From Neisseriaceae bacterium TC5R-5 (GTDB taxonomy: Bacteria > Pseudomonadota > Gammaproteobacteria > Burkholderiales > Chromobacteriaceae), in NCBI GenBank assembly GCA_020830965.2, contig JACCFC020000001.1, positions 3,500 to 67,499 on the forward strand: a stretch of DNA of 64,000 nucleotides, written 5' to 3'. Positions within the stretch are counted from its first letter, which is position 1. Each line of letters starts with the position of its first letter. Positions 36,659-45,694 of this stretch are shown one piece after another. The position numbers and the translations under genes are program-made. Under the pieces are notes generated by a model, which saw nothing but the letters and a program-made list of their open reading frames with translations, had not been told where the DNA came from and made no database searches.

Positions 36659-36925
36659 ATGGCTAATAGCGCACAAGCTCGCAAGCGTGCACGCACAGCC
36701 CTTAAGCAGCGCGCGCATAACGCCAGTCTGCGTACTGCATTCCGTACTGCAGTTAAGAAAGTGCTTAAGGCAGTACAGGCAGGGGACAAAGCTGCTGCTA
36801 AAGAAGTTTTTCACACTTCTGAAAAAGTTATTGATCGCATCGCTGACAAAGGCGTGTTCCACAAGAACAAGGCTGCACGTCATAAAAGTCGCTTGTCTGC
36901 ACAGATTAAGGCAATGGCCGCTTAG
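36659..36925 (+). CDS. rpsT: Small ribosomal subunit protein bS20
   Basis: A basic helical ribosomal protein of 88 aa that binds 16S rRNA during early assembly of the small subunit. It starts [18 protein letters not shown] and ends with the typical [18 protein letters not shown] about 9 bases upstream gives a good initiation site. An intrinsic terminator follows 25 bp after the stop codon, so it is monocistronic. Confidence 0.98.
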   Translation: MANSAQARKRARTALKQRAHNASLRTAFRTAVKKVLKAVQAGDKAAAKEVFHTSEKVIDRIADKGVFHKNKAARHKSRLSAQIKAMAA

Positions 36926-36950
36926 TTTGTTGATCTGGCATAGAAATAAT

Positions 36951-36980
36951 AAAAAGCCCCGCTACAATGTGGGGCTTTTT
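36951..36980 (+). terminator. Terminator after rpsT
   Basis: AAAAAGCCCC and GGGGCTTTTT form a 10-bp stem with a 10-base loop; the stem itself supplies the T-run. Confidence 0.88.
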
Positions 36981-37238
36981 GTTATGTCTAGTTTTGGTGA
37001 TGGTTAAGGGGTGCCATCAAAGCTCCGCGCAGTATTTGTTGCAAAAGATGTCCACGCGGACAAGTACTGTTGTGCTGCTAGAAGAGGCGTAAGCCAGTAG
37101 CAGGCTGGTTGTTAATCGCTCTCCTGTGCTGCTAGTGCTGGGGTGAATTATTTTCGCATCCTTCCGCTATCTTAAATGGTAATTTCATATTTAATTATAT
37201 AATGTATGAGAGCTTACTTTTTCTGGGTATGGATGCTT

Positions 37239-38315
37239 ATGAATAAAAAATGGCTTGTCGGTTTACTCGGTGGGGTAATAGTGTATCCCGCTCTAGCTCA
37301 AAATCTGCCATTGACTCGGCAATTGAATGATTGCAAGCAATTGGCAGTGGCTAGTGATCGTTTGGCTTGTTACGATGAAATGGCTCAGCATAATAGTAGC
37401 CCACCTGTTTCGGCAAACCAGCTCAGTTCCCCCCCCGGTAGTGCCGATGGTGTCATGGTCGTGGAGCCGAAAGTGGCGAGTGTTGTCAGAACCCCTTCCG
37501 GAGAGTCTCTCGCCCATGCTTGGGATTTGGATGGATTGGGGTCAAGTGAAATATTTACTTTTCGCCCCTACCGGCCAAACTACTTTATGCCGGTATGGTC
37601 TATGGCTGATCCTAATGATCGCCCTTATTCGCCAACTCGTGGTGTAGGTTTGCCTGATGAGGCGACCTTGAATCATACCGAAGCTAAGTTTCAGCTTTCG
37701 TTCAAGACCAAAATGTGGGAAAACATGTTTGATACGCCGCTGAACTTGTGGTTTGCCTATACACAGCAATCGCATTGGCAGGTGTATAACAAAGATCATT
37801 CATCACCGTTTCGTGAAACTAATTATGAGCCCGAGGTTATTTTAACGTTTCCTTTGCCGGAGAGTTGGGCGTGGGGCGATACCCGTCTGCGTATGGGGGG
37901 CGTCGGTCTTGTGCATCAATCAAATGGCCGTGCGGACCCTTTGTCACGAAGCTGGAATCGACTCTATGCAATGACTGCGCTGGATAACGGCCCATTTGCC
38001 TTGGTCGGGCGTTGGTGGTATCGCTTGCCGGAAAATATTAAAGATGATGATAACCCTGATATTGTGGATTATCTGGGGCATGGCGACCTACAAGCTATCT
38101 ACAAATATAATCGGCATACTTTCAGCGCACTTGTCCGTCCCAATTTCAATACAGGTAAAACGGGGGTGAAATTGGATTGGACCTTCCCTTTGATCAGTAA
38201 ATTACGCGGCTATATACAGATATTTGATGGCTATGGTGAAAGTATGATTGATTACAATGCGCGTATGCGTGGTGTTGGGATAGGCTTGGCCCTGACTGAG
38301 TGGCTTGCCTACTAA
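37239..38315 (+). CDS. pldA: Outer membrane phospholipase A
   Basis: A beta-barrel phospholipase A1/A2 of the outer membrane, active when lipid asymmetry is disturbed. The protein is 358 aa with a signal peptide (cleavage near ALA-Q at about 20-21), a 75-residue N-terminal extension rich in Ser and Pro, and the barrel. The catalytic motif is His226-Gln-Ser228 in VHQSNGR. The family pattern FRPYRPNYFMPV and the C-terminal aromatic ending are present. The start at 37239 gives the signal peptide directly. The stop codon TAA coincides with the TNA target of a MITE fragment. Confidence 0.92.
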   Translation: MNKKWLVGLLGGVIVYPALAQNLPLTRQLNDCKQLAVASDRLACYDEMAQHNSSPPVSANQLSSPPGSADGVMVVEPKVASVVRTPSGESLAHAWDLDGLGSSEIFTFRPYRPNYFMPVWSMADPNDRPYSPTRGVGLPDEATLNHTEAKFQLSFKTKMWENMFDTPLNLWFAYTQQSHWQVYNKDHSSPFRETNYEPEVILTFPLPESWAWGDTRLRMGGVGLVHQSNGRADPLSRSWNRLYAMTALDNGPFALVGRWWYRLPENIKDDDNPDIVDYLGHGDLQAIYKYNRHTFSALVRPNFNTGKTGVKLDWTFPLISKLRGYIQIFDGYGESMIDYNARMRGVGIGLALTEWLAY

Positions 38316-38345
38316 GAGCCGCTAACAAAACCCTTGCTACAGACG
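38316..38345. mobile_element. MITE end fragment (copy E)
   Basis: GAGCCGCTAACAAAACCC begins immediately after the pldA stop codon and matches the left end of MITE copies A to D; similarity fades within about 30 bp. The TAA stop is of the TNA type, so an insertion at the stop codon followed by deletion of the rest is likely. Confidence 0.6.
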
Positions 38346-38379
38346 CAGTCTTGAGTTTTTAGTTAATCGTAGCAACTAA

Positions 38380-38402
38380 CAGGGACACTTGAGGTGTCCC
38401 TG
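38380..38402 (+). terminator. Hairpin downstream of pldA
   Basis: CAGGGACAC and GTGTCCCTG form a perfect 9-bp stem with a 5-base loop. The T-run expected of an intrinsic terminator is absent, so it may act with Rho or only stabilise the transcript end. Confidence 0.5.
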
Positions 38403-38459
38403 TCGTATTGAGGGGCGATTAAAAAGGAACGGTAATATTTTTGGGTAGGGGTTGTCGGT

Positions 38460-38465
38460 TATAAT
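38460..38465 (+). promoter_or_regulatory. Possible -10 element for the fmdB-like to aspS transcript
   Basis: TATAAT occurs at 38460-38465 about 155 bp before the zinc ribbon gene. The -35 region is poor (a T-rich stretch ATTTTTGGG at the expected distance), so this is a weak call based on the perfect -10 hexamer. Confidence 0.3.
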
Positions 38466-38621
38466 CGAACAATTTGCTGTGTGCTAGCTTGGTTTCCTGA
38501 TGATCTGGCCCTACTTATCATGAAAATAGGTCTGAAATTTGTTCGCTTAGCCATCGCATGATGGCCTGTGTTAATAAATGGTTATTTCTTTGTATTTGCT
38601 TTGGTGGAGCGAAATTAGATT

Positions 38622-38873
38622 ATGCCAATCTACGAATATCGTTGTAGTGCTTGCGGTGTTGCAAAAGAACATTTGCAGAAAATGAGCGATGATCCTATCG
38701 CAAACTGCCCGCAGTGCAATAGTGCCGATTATCATAAGCAGGTGTCTGCTGCTGGTTTTCAATTAAAAGGTACTGGCTGGTACGCTACTGACTTTAAAGG
38801 TAGCAGTGCTAGTAGTAGCTCTTCTTCCTCTTCTGAAAGCAGCGTCTCTGCTGCGCCAGCAAGCAGTACCTAA
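38622..38873 (+). CDS. FmdB family zinc ribbon protein
   Basis: An 83-aa protein with one small zinc ribbon: MPIYEYRCSACG (Cys8, Cys11) and CPQCNS give the CxxC pair-of-pairs. The tail after residue 60 is a low-complexity run of Ser and Ala. The family is called a putative regulatory protein; its role is unknown. It lies 6 bp before the DUF502 gene and upstream of aspS, a conserved neighbourhood in betaproteobacteria. Confidence 0.9.
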   Translation: MPIYEYRCSACGVAKEHLQKMSDDPIANCPQCNSADYHKQVSAAGFQLKGTGWYATDFKGSSASSSSSSSSESSVSAAPASST

Positions 38874-38879
38874 CAGGCC

Positions 38880-39518
38880 ATGACTCCCCAAATTAAAATG
38901 ACTTTAAAAGGCTATCTGGTGACCGGTTTGCTGGTGTGGTTACCATTAGCTATCACTTTATGGGTATTAAATCTGATCGTCAGTACGCTGGATCAAACGC
39001 TTACCTTCTTGCCAAGTGAATGGCGACCGGAGAGTTTGTTCGGTTACCATCTACCCGGTCTAGGTGTGATTCTGTCGCTCTTAGTATTACTTGGTACAGG
39101 CATGTTGGCGGCTAATGTATTGGGTCAGCGGATATTGAATATCTGGGATGCTTTTTTGTCACGCATACCCGTAGTGAAGAGCATTTATAATAGTGTCAAA
39201 CAAGTCAGTGACACTTTACTGTCAGACTCTGGTCAGGCTTTTAATAAAGCTTTGTTAGTGCAGTTTCCACATCCAGGTATGTGGACAGTTGCCTTTCTTA
39301 CAGGGGATTTACCGAATGCGGTGACCCGGTCATTTGCCGATGATGAGGAGCGTATCGGTGTATATGTACCGACTATTCCTAATCCCACTTCGGGTTACTT
39401 TGTCATGGTGGCGAAAAAAGATACTCTGGAACTCAATATGAGTGTGGATGAGGCGCTGAAGTACGCCATCTCTATGGGCATGGTGGCACCTCAGTTGCCG
39501 ACGGTTGCTAAATCTTAA
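38880..39518 (+). CDS. DUF502 family membrane protein
   Basis: A 212-aa protein with two membrane segments (about 12-35 and 55-80), followed by a soluble domain containing RIPVVKSIYNSVKQVSDTL and GYFVMVAKKDTLELNMSVDEALKYAISMG-like family blocks. The family is widespread and its function is unknown. Placement directly before aspS and after the zinc ribbon gene is typical, and the short gaps support one operon. Confidence 0.88.
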   Translation: MTPQIKMTLKGYLVTGLLVWLPLAITLWVLNLIVSTLDQTLTFLPSEWRPESLFGYHLPGLGVILSLLVLLGTGMLAANVLGQRILNIWDAFLSRIPVVKSIYNSVKQVSDTLLSDSGQAFNKALLVQFPHPGMWTVAFLTGDLPNAVTRSFADDEERIGVYVPTIPNPTSGYFVMVAKKDTLELNMSVDEALKYAISMGMVAPQLPTVAKS

Positions 39519-39605
39519 GTTGTCGAATTTAGTCGTGGAGCCAGAACGGCTCATTTCCCCATTGTTGGGGGCTTTAACAAATTATAAATAACAAGGGTTT
39601 ACCCT

Positions 39606-41408
39606 ATGCGTACTGATTATTGTGGGTTTATTGACAAAAAATACCTGGGCCAGCTAGTAACGGTAAAAGGCTGGGCTCATCGTCGCCGTGATCATGGCGG
39701 TGTTATTTTTATTGATCTGCGTGATCGTGAAGGCTTGGTTCAGGTCGTCATTGATCCTGATACACCAGAAGCGTTTAAACTGGCTGACAGCAGCCGCAAT
39801 GAGTTTGTGCTATCTATTACCGGTTTAGTGCGCGAGCGTCCAGCCGGCACCGTGAATAGCAAAATGATTTCCGGCGAGATTGAAATCCTTGCAAAGGAAA
39901 TTGAAATACTGAATAGCGCTGTTACCCCGCCCTTTCAGCTTGATGATGACAATATTTCCGAAAATGTGCGCCTGTTAAACCGAGTCATTGATTTACGTCG
40001 TGCCCCCATGCAGAAAAATCTGCGTTTGCGTTACCGAGTAGCGATGGGGGTGCGTAATTATCTAGATCAACAGGGTTTCATCGACATTGAAACACCAATG
40101 TTGACTCGTTCCACGCCGGAGGGGGCGCGTGATTATTTGGTGCCCAGCCGTGTCCATCCCGGCGAGTTTTTTGCGCTACCACAATCGCCCCAGTTGTTTA
40201 AACAGTTGTTAATGGTGGCAGGATTTGACCGCTACTACCAGATTACTAAATGCTTCCGCGATGAAGATTTGCGTGCTGATCGTCAGCCAGAATTTACCCA
40301 GATCGATATTGAAACCTCGTTTTTAAACGAGGAGCAGATTATGGATATTACTGAGCAGATGACTCAGCAGATTTTCCGCGATGTGCTGAATGTGGACTTG
40401 GGTAAGTTCCCACGTATGACTTACGCTGATGCCATGTTCTATTACGGTTCTGATAAGCCTGATATGCGTGTTTCCTTACAGTTCACCGAATTGACTGATT
40501 TGATGAAGACTGAGGAATTTAAGGTATTCCGTGCGGCTGCAGATATGCCTGGTGGTCGAGTTGTCGCATTGCGCGTACCCGGTGGGGCCGCCTTGAGTCG
40601 CAAGCATATTGATGATTACACTCAGTTTGTCAGTATCTATGGTGCCAAGGGCTTGGCCTATATCAAGGTCAATGATAAAACCAAACTGACAAAAGATGAG
40701 CATAGCGGCTTGCAGTCGCCTATCGTCAAGTTCTTGTCCGAGACAGCCTTAAGCGAAATCATGTCGCGTACCGGTGCGGATAATGGTGACATTATTTTCT
40801 TTGGGGCGGATAAGGCAAAGGTAGTGAATGAAGCGATTGGAGCATTACGTATTAAGATCGGCCATGAGCACGGCGAAGTCGGTGGCTATTTTGTGCGTGA
40901 ATGGCGTCCATTATGGGTGGTAGATTTCCCCATGTTTGAGCATGATGAAGAGGCAGATCGCTGGACGGCCTGTCATCATCCGTTTACCAGCCCAAAACCT
41001 GGTCATGAGAATTTGATGGATACCGACCCCGCTAACTGCCTGGCGCGCGCTTATGATATGGTGCTCAATGGCTGGGAAATTGGTGGTGGTTCGGTGCGTA
41101 TCCATCGTGCAGATGTGCAGGAAAAGGTGTTTGCTGCGCTGAAAATTAGCCCGGAAGAACAACAGAATAAGTTTGGCTTCTTATTGGAAAATTTGAAGTT
41201 CGGGGCGCCTCCTCATGGTGGCCTAGCCTTTGGTCTGGATCGTTTAGTGACCTTGATGGCCGGGGCGGAGTCTATTCGTGATGTAATTGCGTTCCCGAAA
41301 ACTCAGCGTGCTCAGTGCTTGTTGACCAGTGCGCCGAATGCTGTAGATGACAAGCAATTGCGCGAATTGAATTTAAGATTGCGTCAAAAGACTGAGCCAG
41401 CAGCATGA
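39606..41408 (+). CDS. aspS: Aspartate--tRNA ligase
   Basis: Charges tRNA-Asp with aspartate. The protein has 600 aa, the bacterial type. It has an N-terminal OB-fold anticodon domain ([26 protein letters not shown]), class II motif 2 ([26 protein letters not shown]), the bacterial GAD insertion, and motif 3 [13 protein letters not shown]. If the organism lacks asparaginyl-tRNA synthetase it may be non-discriminating, which cannot be decided here. Confidence 0.97.
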   Translation: MRTDYCGFIDKKYLGQLVTVKGWAHRRRDHGGVIFIDLRDREGLVQVVIDPDTPEAFKLADSSRNEFVLSITGLVRERPAGTVNSKMISGEIEILAKEIEILNSAVTPPFQLDDDNISENVRLLNRVIDLRRAPMQKNLRLRYRVAMGVRNYLDQQGFIDIETPMLTRSTPEGARDYLVPSRVHPGEFFALPQSPQLFKQLLMVAGFDRYYQITKCFRDEDLRADRQPEFTQIDIETSFLNEEQIMDITEQMTQQIFRDVLNVDLGKFPRMTYADAMFYYGSDKPDMRVSLQFTELTDLMKTEEFKVFRAAADMPGGRVVALRVPGGAALSRKHIDDYTQFVSIYGAKGLAYIKVNDKTKLTKDEHSGLQSPIVKFLSETALSEIMSRTGADNGDIIFFGADKAKVVNEAIGALRIKIGHEHGEVGGYFVREWRPLWVVDFPMFEHDEEADRWTACHHPFTSPKPGHENLMDTDPANCLARAYDMVLNGWEIGGGSVRIHRADVQEKVFAALKISPEEQQNKFGFLLENLKFGAPPHGGLAFGLDRLVTLMAGAESIRDVIAFPKTQRAQCLLTSAPNAVDDKQLRELNLRLRQKTEPAA

Positions 41409-41569
41409 TTTTAGTAGTGAACAAGCAGCCTCGTTACGATGCTGGTTTTGTATCAATTGCATGAGTTTGTCATTTGGCTAGGCTGGCTGATCAAACCGTG
41501 TATTTACCGTGCTTTTCTGGGCTTGCTTAGGAAAGCATCGTCCTCTCAAGATTTGCTAAGGAGACTCAA

Positions 41570-42184
41570 ATGGCTGTACTTGTCGGAAAAAAAGCCCCGT
41601 TTTTTACTGGAGATGAAACCTTTGCTGCGGTGTTGGCAGATGGTTCTATCGTTGAGAATTATTCTTTCAAACAAAGTACTGCCGGTAAGTATGCGGTAGT
41701 GTTCTTTTATCCGCTGGATTTTACCTTTGTATGTCCATCTGAGCTGATTGCTTTTGACCACCGATTGAATGATTTCAAAGAGCGCAAAGTGGAAGTGATC
41801 GGTGTCTCTATTGATAGCCAGTTCAGCCATGCAGCTTGGCGCAATACCCCGGTAGAAAAGGGCGGTATTGGCCCCGTTGGCTATACCTTGGTTGCCGATT
41901 TACAGCATAAGCTATGTCAGGCGTTTGATGTGCAGTCTGAGGGCGGCGTTGCTTTCCGAGGTTCCTTCCTGATTGATAAGGCCGGTATCGTGCAGCATCA
42001 GGTGGTCAATAATCTGCCTTTGGGACGTAATGTAGATGAAATGCTGCGTATGGTTGATGCGCTGCAATTTACCGAAGAACATGGCGAAGTTTGCCCTGCT
42101 GGCTGGAATAAGGGTAAAAAAGGTATGAAGCCAAATGCCGAAGGCGTTGCTTCTTACTTGGCAGAGAATGCCAAGAACTTATAA
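41570..42184 (+). CDS. 2-Cys peroxiredoxin (AhpC/Prx1 type)
   Basis: Reduces hydrogen peroxide and organic peroxides. The protein has 204 aa. The peroxidatic cysteine is Cys55 in DFTFVCPSE, and the resolving cysteine is Cys175 in EVCPAGWNKG. The C-terminal extension after it is typical of the Prx1 subgroup, which is sensitive to overoxidation. Start follows AAGGAG. The gene is monocistronic, with a strong terminator behind it. Confidence 0.95.
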   Translation: MAVLVGKKAPFFTGDETFAAVLADGSIVENYSFKQSTAGKYAVVFFYPLDFTFVCPSELIAFDHRLNDFKERKVEVIGVSIDSQFSHAAWRNTPVEKGGIGPVGYTLVADLQHKLCQAFDVQSEGGVAFRGSFLIDKAGIVQHQVVNNLPLGRNVDEMLRMVDALQFTEEHGEVCPAGWNKGKKGMKPNAEGVASYLAENAKNL

Positions 42185-42207
42185 AGCAATCCAGCTTTGA
42201 TCTCGAT

Positions 42208-42238
42208 AACCCCCCGCGCATTACTAGCGGGGGGTTTT
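42208..42238. terminator. Bidirectional terminator between the peroxiredoxin and symporter genes
   Basis: AACCCCCCGC and GCGGGGGGTT form a 10-bp stem with a 9-base loop, followed by TT. It lies 24 bp after the peroxiredoxin stop and 12 bp after the end of the minus-strand symporter gene, so it may serve both. Confidence 0.82.
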
Positions 42239-42249
42239 AGCAAGTTTCT

Positions 42250-43626
42250 CTATGTGGTACTGATGAGCTTTTGAGGTACCGTCAAATAGCTCACTACGAT
42301 AAAGCTGATACTGCTCGCTAATAGGCTGTAATAAATCGGCGTATTCGCTGCCAGTCCATCCACTATCATGAATAAAATGGCTGTAGCGCACCCCAACATC
42401 ATGCTAACTACTGCTCCCGCTGTCGTGGCACGCCGCCAATAAATAGCACCCAGCAAGGGAATCAACATCCCTCCTACCAGAAGGTTGTAAGCCAGTGTTA
42501 AAGCCTGGATAACATCGCTAACCACCAAGGCAATACCCAGTACAATGACACCACATAGCAGGGTCAGCAGGCGATTAAACCAGAGTGAGGTACCGATTAT
42601 ATTGCGCGCTCTGGTGAGTAAGTCTTCGCTCAAGGTGGTGGAGGCAGCGAGTAAGGCTGCGCTGGCTGTGGACATCATGGCGGCGAGTGCTGCTGCAATA
42701 ACCAAACCACGAATTCCATCTGGCAGTGTCGTTTTCACAATAGCGGCGAAAGCATTATTAGCATTATCCAGATCTGGCAGTAGCACCTTGGCCGCCATAC
42801 CAATCAGTGCACAGGTTAAACCATAGAGCACACAGTAGATACCTGCAGCACTACCCGCGTAGCGTGCGACTTTGGCACTTTTAACGGTAAATACCCGTTG
42901 CCAGACATCTTGTCCAATAATGATGCCGAAAAAGTAAATCATGAAGTAAGTCAGGATGGTATCCCAGCCTATGCTGCTGATGCCAAAGGCAGCGGCAGGT
43001 AGTTTGGCATGCAATTGTTCCCAACCCCCAACCTTGTACAAACAAAGCGGCAACAAGATAAACATTAAACCAATGGTTTTGATGGCGAATTGCACAATAT
43101 CGGTCAGAGTTAGCGACCACATCCCCCCTATCGCGGAATACACGACGACGACACCACCGCCAATGGCCACGGCTAGCCAGAATGGTAGATCAAACAGCAC
43201 TTGCATCACGGTACCGATTGCCAAAACAGAAGTGACGCTAATCATGATCGCATACATCAGCATAATGACGGCACTAGTACTGCGTGCCATGCTGTTATAG
43301 CGACGTTCCAGCACTTGGGTGACCGTAAAAATACGTAGCTTGAGTAAAGGTTTGGCTAGAAATAGATTCAAGACAATGATGCCGCAACCTAGCGCCGCAC
43401 ATAGCCAAAAGCCCGAAATCCCGTAAACATACCCCAACCTGACAGAGCCAACTGTAGAGGCGCCACCTAATACGGTGGCGGCCATGGTTCCCATATACAA
43501 GCCTGGGCCAAGATTACGCCCCGCAACCAAGTACTGCTCTTGACTGGTGGCCCGGCGCATTCCATACCAGCCCAATAGCAACATGCTGATAATGTAGATG
43601 GATACTACTAGCAAGTCTAAATTCAT
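42250..43626 (-). CDS. Sodium:solute symporter
   Basis: A secondary transporter of the SSS family, 458 aa with about 13 membrane segments, starting MNLDLLVVSIYIISMLLLGW. The sequence YLVAGRNLGPGLYMGTMAATVLGGASTVGSVRLGY is the family's conserved region near helix 2. It lies 59 bp after the ureohydrolase gene on the same strand, so it most likely imports the substrate of that enzyme, for example 4-guanidinobutyrate or a related guanidino compound. Confidence 0.9.
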   Translation of the reverse strand: MNLDLLVVSIYIISMLLLGWYGMRRATSQEQYLVAGRNLGPGLYMGTMAATVLGGASTVGSVRLGYVYGISGFWLCAALGCGIIVLNLFLAKPLLKLRIFTVTQVLERRYNSMARSTSAVIMLMYAIMISVTSVLAIGTVMQVLFDLPFWLAVAIGGGVVVVYSAIGGMWSLTLTDIVQFAIKTIGLMFILLPLCLYKVGGWEQLHAKLPAAAFGISSIGWDTILTYFMIYFFGIIIGQDVWQRVFTVKSAKVARYAGSAAGIYCVLYGLTCALIGMAAKVLLPDLDNANNAFAAIVKTTLPDGIRGLVIAAALAAMMSTASAALLAASTTLSEDLLTRARNIIGTSLWFNRLLTLLCGVIVLGIALVVSDVIQALTLAYNLLVGGMLIPLLGAIYWRRATTAGAVVSMMLGCATAILFMIVDGLAANTPIYYSLLASSISFIVVSYLTVPQKLISTT

Positions 43627-43685
43627 CTCACTCTCCTTTAGATATTTCGTCAGCTAGCTTATTTGTTATTAAGCGTTTTTATGTG

Positions 43686-44636
43686 TTAGCGAACAGCTTT
43701 GGGCAAGACGCATAGCATCTCAAATAGGAGGTTGGCACCTAGTAACGCAGTGTTGCCGGTTGTGTCGTACGGAGGGGATACCTCGACCAAGTCGCAACCA
43801 ATCAGGTTCAAACCGGCACAGCCACGAATAATTTCCAGCGCTTGTACGGTAGTGAGTCCTCCAACTTCGGGAGTGCCGGTGCCTGGAGCATAAGCCGGGT
43901 CTATGCCATCAATGTCAAAGCTAAGATAGACCGGACGAGAGCCCATTTGCTGGCGAATTTCCGCCATTAGTGGCTGCAAGGATTGATGCCAGCAAGCCTC
44001 TACTGGAACGACGCGAAAGCCCTGACGACGCGACCAGTTAAAGTCTTCGGCAGAATAGCCACTGCCGCGTAAGCCGATTTGTACGACGTGCTGACTGTCT
44101 AATAGTCCTTCCTCCTGGGCGCGACGGAATGTGGTGCCATGGGCAATTTTTTCCCCAAACATTTCATCATTAATATCAGCATGAGCATCAATGTGAATAA
44201 GGCCTACCGGACCATGTTTGCGGGCAATGGCACGTAAGATGGGGAGGGTGACGGTGTGGTCACCACCGATAGAGAGTGGGATCACATCATGCTGCAATAT
44301 CGAATGGTAGGCTTCTTCGATAAGTCTCACACTATCGATAAGGTTATAAGGATTAGTGGCAATATCGCCTAGATCCGCTACTTGCATGTGCTCAAAAGGG
44401 GCCGCTCCGGTGCCCATATTGTAGGGTCGCAGTAATACAGACTCGCTACGAATGGCGCGTGGGCCAAAACGAGTGCCACTACGATTAGAGGTGCCAATAT
44501 CGAGAGGAATACCAATAAAAGCAGCATCCAGACCATGTGCTGACTCTACTTGTGGTAAGCGCATCATGGAAGCAATACCGCCAAAACGTGGCATGGCATT
44601 GCCTCCCATGGGTTGAAAGTAGTTTTGATCAGACAA
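43686..44636 (-). CDS. Guanidinobutyrase-like ureohydrolase (agmatinase family)
   Basis: A manganese ureohydrolase of 316 aa that splits a guanidino compound into urea and an amine. Metal ligands are His127 (GGDHT), Asp150, His152 and Asp154 (HIDAHADIND), and Asp241 and Asp243 (SFDIDGIDP). Long blocks such as QPLGGNEMPRFGG-like QPMGGNAMPRFGG and GFRVVPVEACWHQSL agree with Pseudomonas guanidinobutyrase GbuA as I recall it, more than with E. coli agmatinase. A symporter downstream and a divergent LysR regulator reinforce a catabolic role. The exact substrate is inferred. Confidence 0.88.
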   Translation of the reverse strand: MSDQNYFQPMGGNAMPRFGGIASMMRLPQVESAHGLDAAFIGIPLDIGTSNRSGTRFGPRAIRSESVLLRPYNMGTGAAPFEHMQVADLGDIATNPYNLIDSVRLIEEAYHSILQHDVIPLSIGGDHTVTLPILRAIARKHGPVGLIHIDAHADINDEMFGEKIAHGTTFRRAQEEGLLDSQHVVQIGLRGSGYSAEDFNWSRRQGFRVVPVEACWHQSLQPLMAEIRQQMGSRPVYLSFDIDGIDPAYAPGTGTPEVGGLTTVQALEIIRGCAGLNLIGCDLVEVSPPYDTTGNTALLGANLLFEMLCVLPKAVR

Positions 44637-44712
44637 TTTGTTTTCTCCTCATTGAAACGAAACACCAGTCTAGTGAGGGCCTGGCCAGAGACAAATAACA
44701 GAATGGCGCTGT

Positions 44713-44736
44713 TTACATTGATAAAAGGCAATGTAA
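44713..44736. promoter_or_regulatory. LysR-type operator candidate in the divergent promoter region
   Basis: TTACATTG and CAATGTAA are perfect 8-bp inverted repeats separated by 8 bases. They lie in the 139-bp gap between the ureohydrolase gene and its LysR regulator, and are a good candidate for the regulator's binding site. A second palindrome, CTAATTAAATTAG, follows at 44750-44762 close to the LysR start and could be an autoregulatory or promoter element. Confidence 0.6.
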
Positions 44737-44775
44737 TATTGATGGAATACTAATTAAATTAGTCATCAAACCAAT

Positions 44776-45693
44776 ATGTTGAATTCCTTGTCGAGTCTGG
44801 ACCTGCGTTTAATCAGAGTGTTTCTGACTGTTGTAGAGGCTGGTGGCGTGTCAGCGGCACAGAGTGCATTGAATGTTGGTCAATCTACTATCAGTAATCA
44901 ATTGGCCGCTTTGGAAACACGGCTGGGTTATCGTTTGTGTGAGCGTGGACGTTCTGGTTTTATAGTGACCGAGAAGGGCGAGCAGTTTGTAAAAGCCTGC
45001 CGGCACCTGCTAAGCGCAGTCGAGGAATTTTGTCATGATGCGCAACAGTTGGATCGCCGATTAGTAGGGCAGCTACGGCTCGGTATCATCGGCCATACCG
45101 CGATGAGCAGCCATGCCCGTTTGTCTGAGGCCATCCGGAGGTTTCGTGAGCGTGACCAAGCCGTGGAGTTACGTCTGGGTTTGCTGGCACCAGGTACTTT
45201 GGAGGAAGCGCTGATTACAGGCAGTATTCACCTGGGTATTGGCTTTTTTTGGCATCGTGTTCCCAGCTTATGTTACATCCCTCTGTTTGTAGAGCATCAA
45301 GTGGCTTATTGTGGCCTGGGGCATCCGCTATTTGGCGAGGCCGGACAAGTGCCGCTATCTAGCTTGGCTGAATATGACTGGGCGTGGCGTAGTTATCCTT
45401 TGCCAGATATTCAGTTGCCGGTAGAAGATTGGCGAGTGACAGCCCGGGCGGACAATATGGAGGCCATTGCAGTATTAATTTTGTCCGGCCATCATCTGGG
45501 TTTTTTGCCCGAACATTTTGCCACCCCCTTGCTGGCACAGGGTTTACTCAAGCCTTTAAACCCTTCGCTATTACATTATGAGGCTACTTTTCATCTAGTG
45601 TTTCGGCAGCAGAGGCGGTCAAACGAGGTATTACATGCCTTTATTCAGGACGTGTTGGAAGCACATGGTAAGACGATTGAGGTCTGTGAGTAG
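44776..45693 (+). CDS. LysR family regulator of the ureohydrolase cluster
   Basis: A 305-aa LysR-type regulator with an N-terminal HTH (LDLRLIRVFLTVVEAGGVSAAQSALNV-type, residues 7-65) and an effector-binding domain. It is divergent from the ureohydrolase and symporter genes, with inverted repeats between, so it probably activates them in the presence of the guanidino substrate, as GbuR does in Pseudomonas. The start codon lies 14 bp after the palindrome ending at 44762, with no strong ribosome binding site. Confidence 0.88.
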   Translation: MLNSLSSLDLRLIRVFLTVVEAGGVSAAQSALNVGQSTISNQLAALETRLGYRLCERGRSGFIVTEKGEQFVKACRHLLSAVEEFCHDAQQLDRRLVGQLRLGIIGHTAMSSHARLSEAIRRFRERDQAVELRLGLLAPGTLEEALITGSIHLGIGFFWHRVPSLCYIPLFVEHQVAYCGLGHPLFGEAGQVPLSSLAEYDWAWRSYPLPDIQLPVEDWRVTARADNMEAIAVLILSGHHLGFLPEHFATPLLAQGLLKPLNPSLLHYEATFHLVFRQQRRSNEVLHAFIQDVLEAHGKTIEVCE

Positions 45694-45694
45694 A

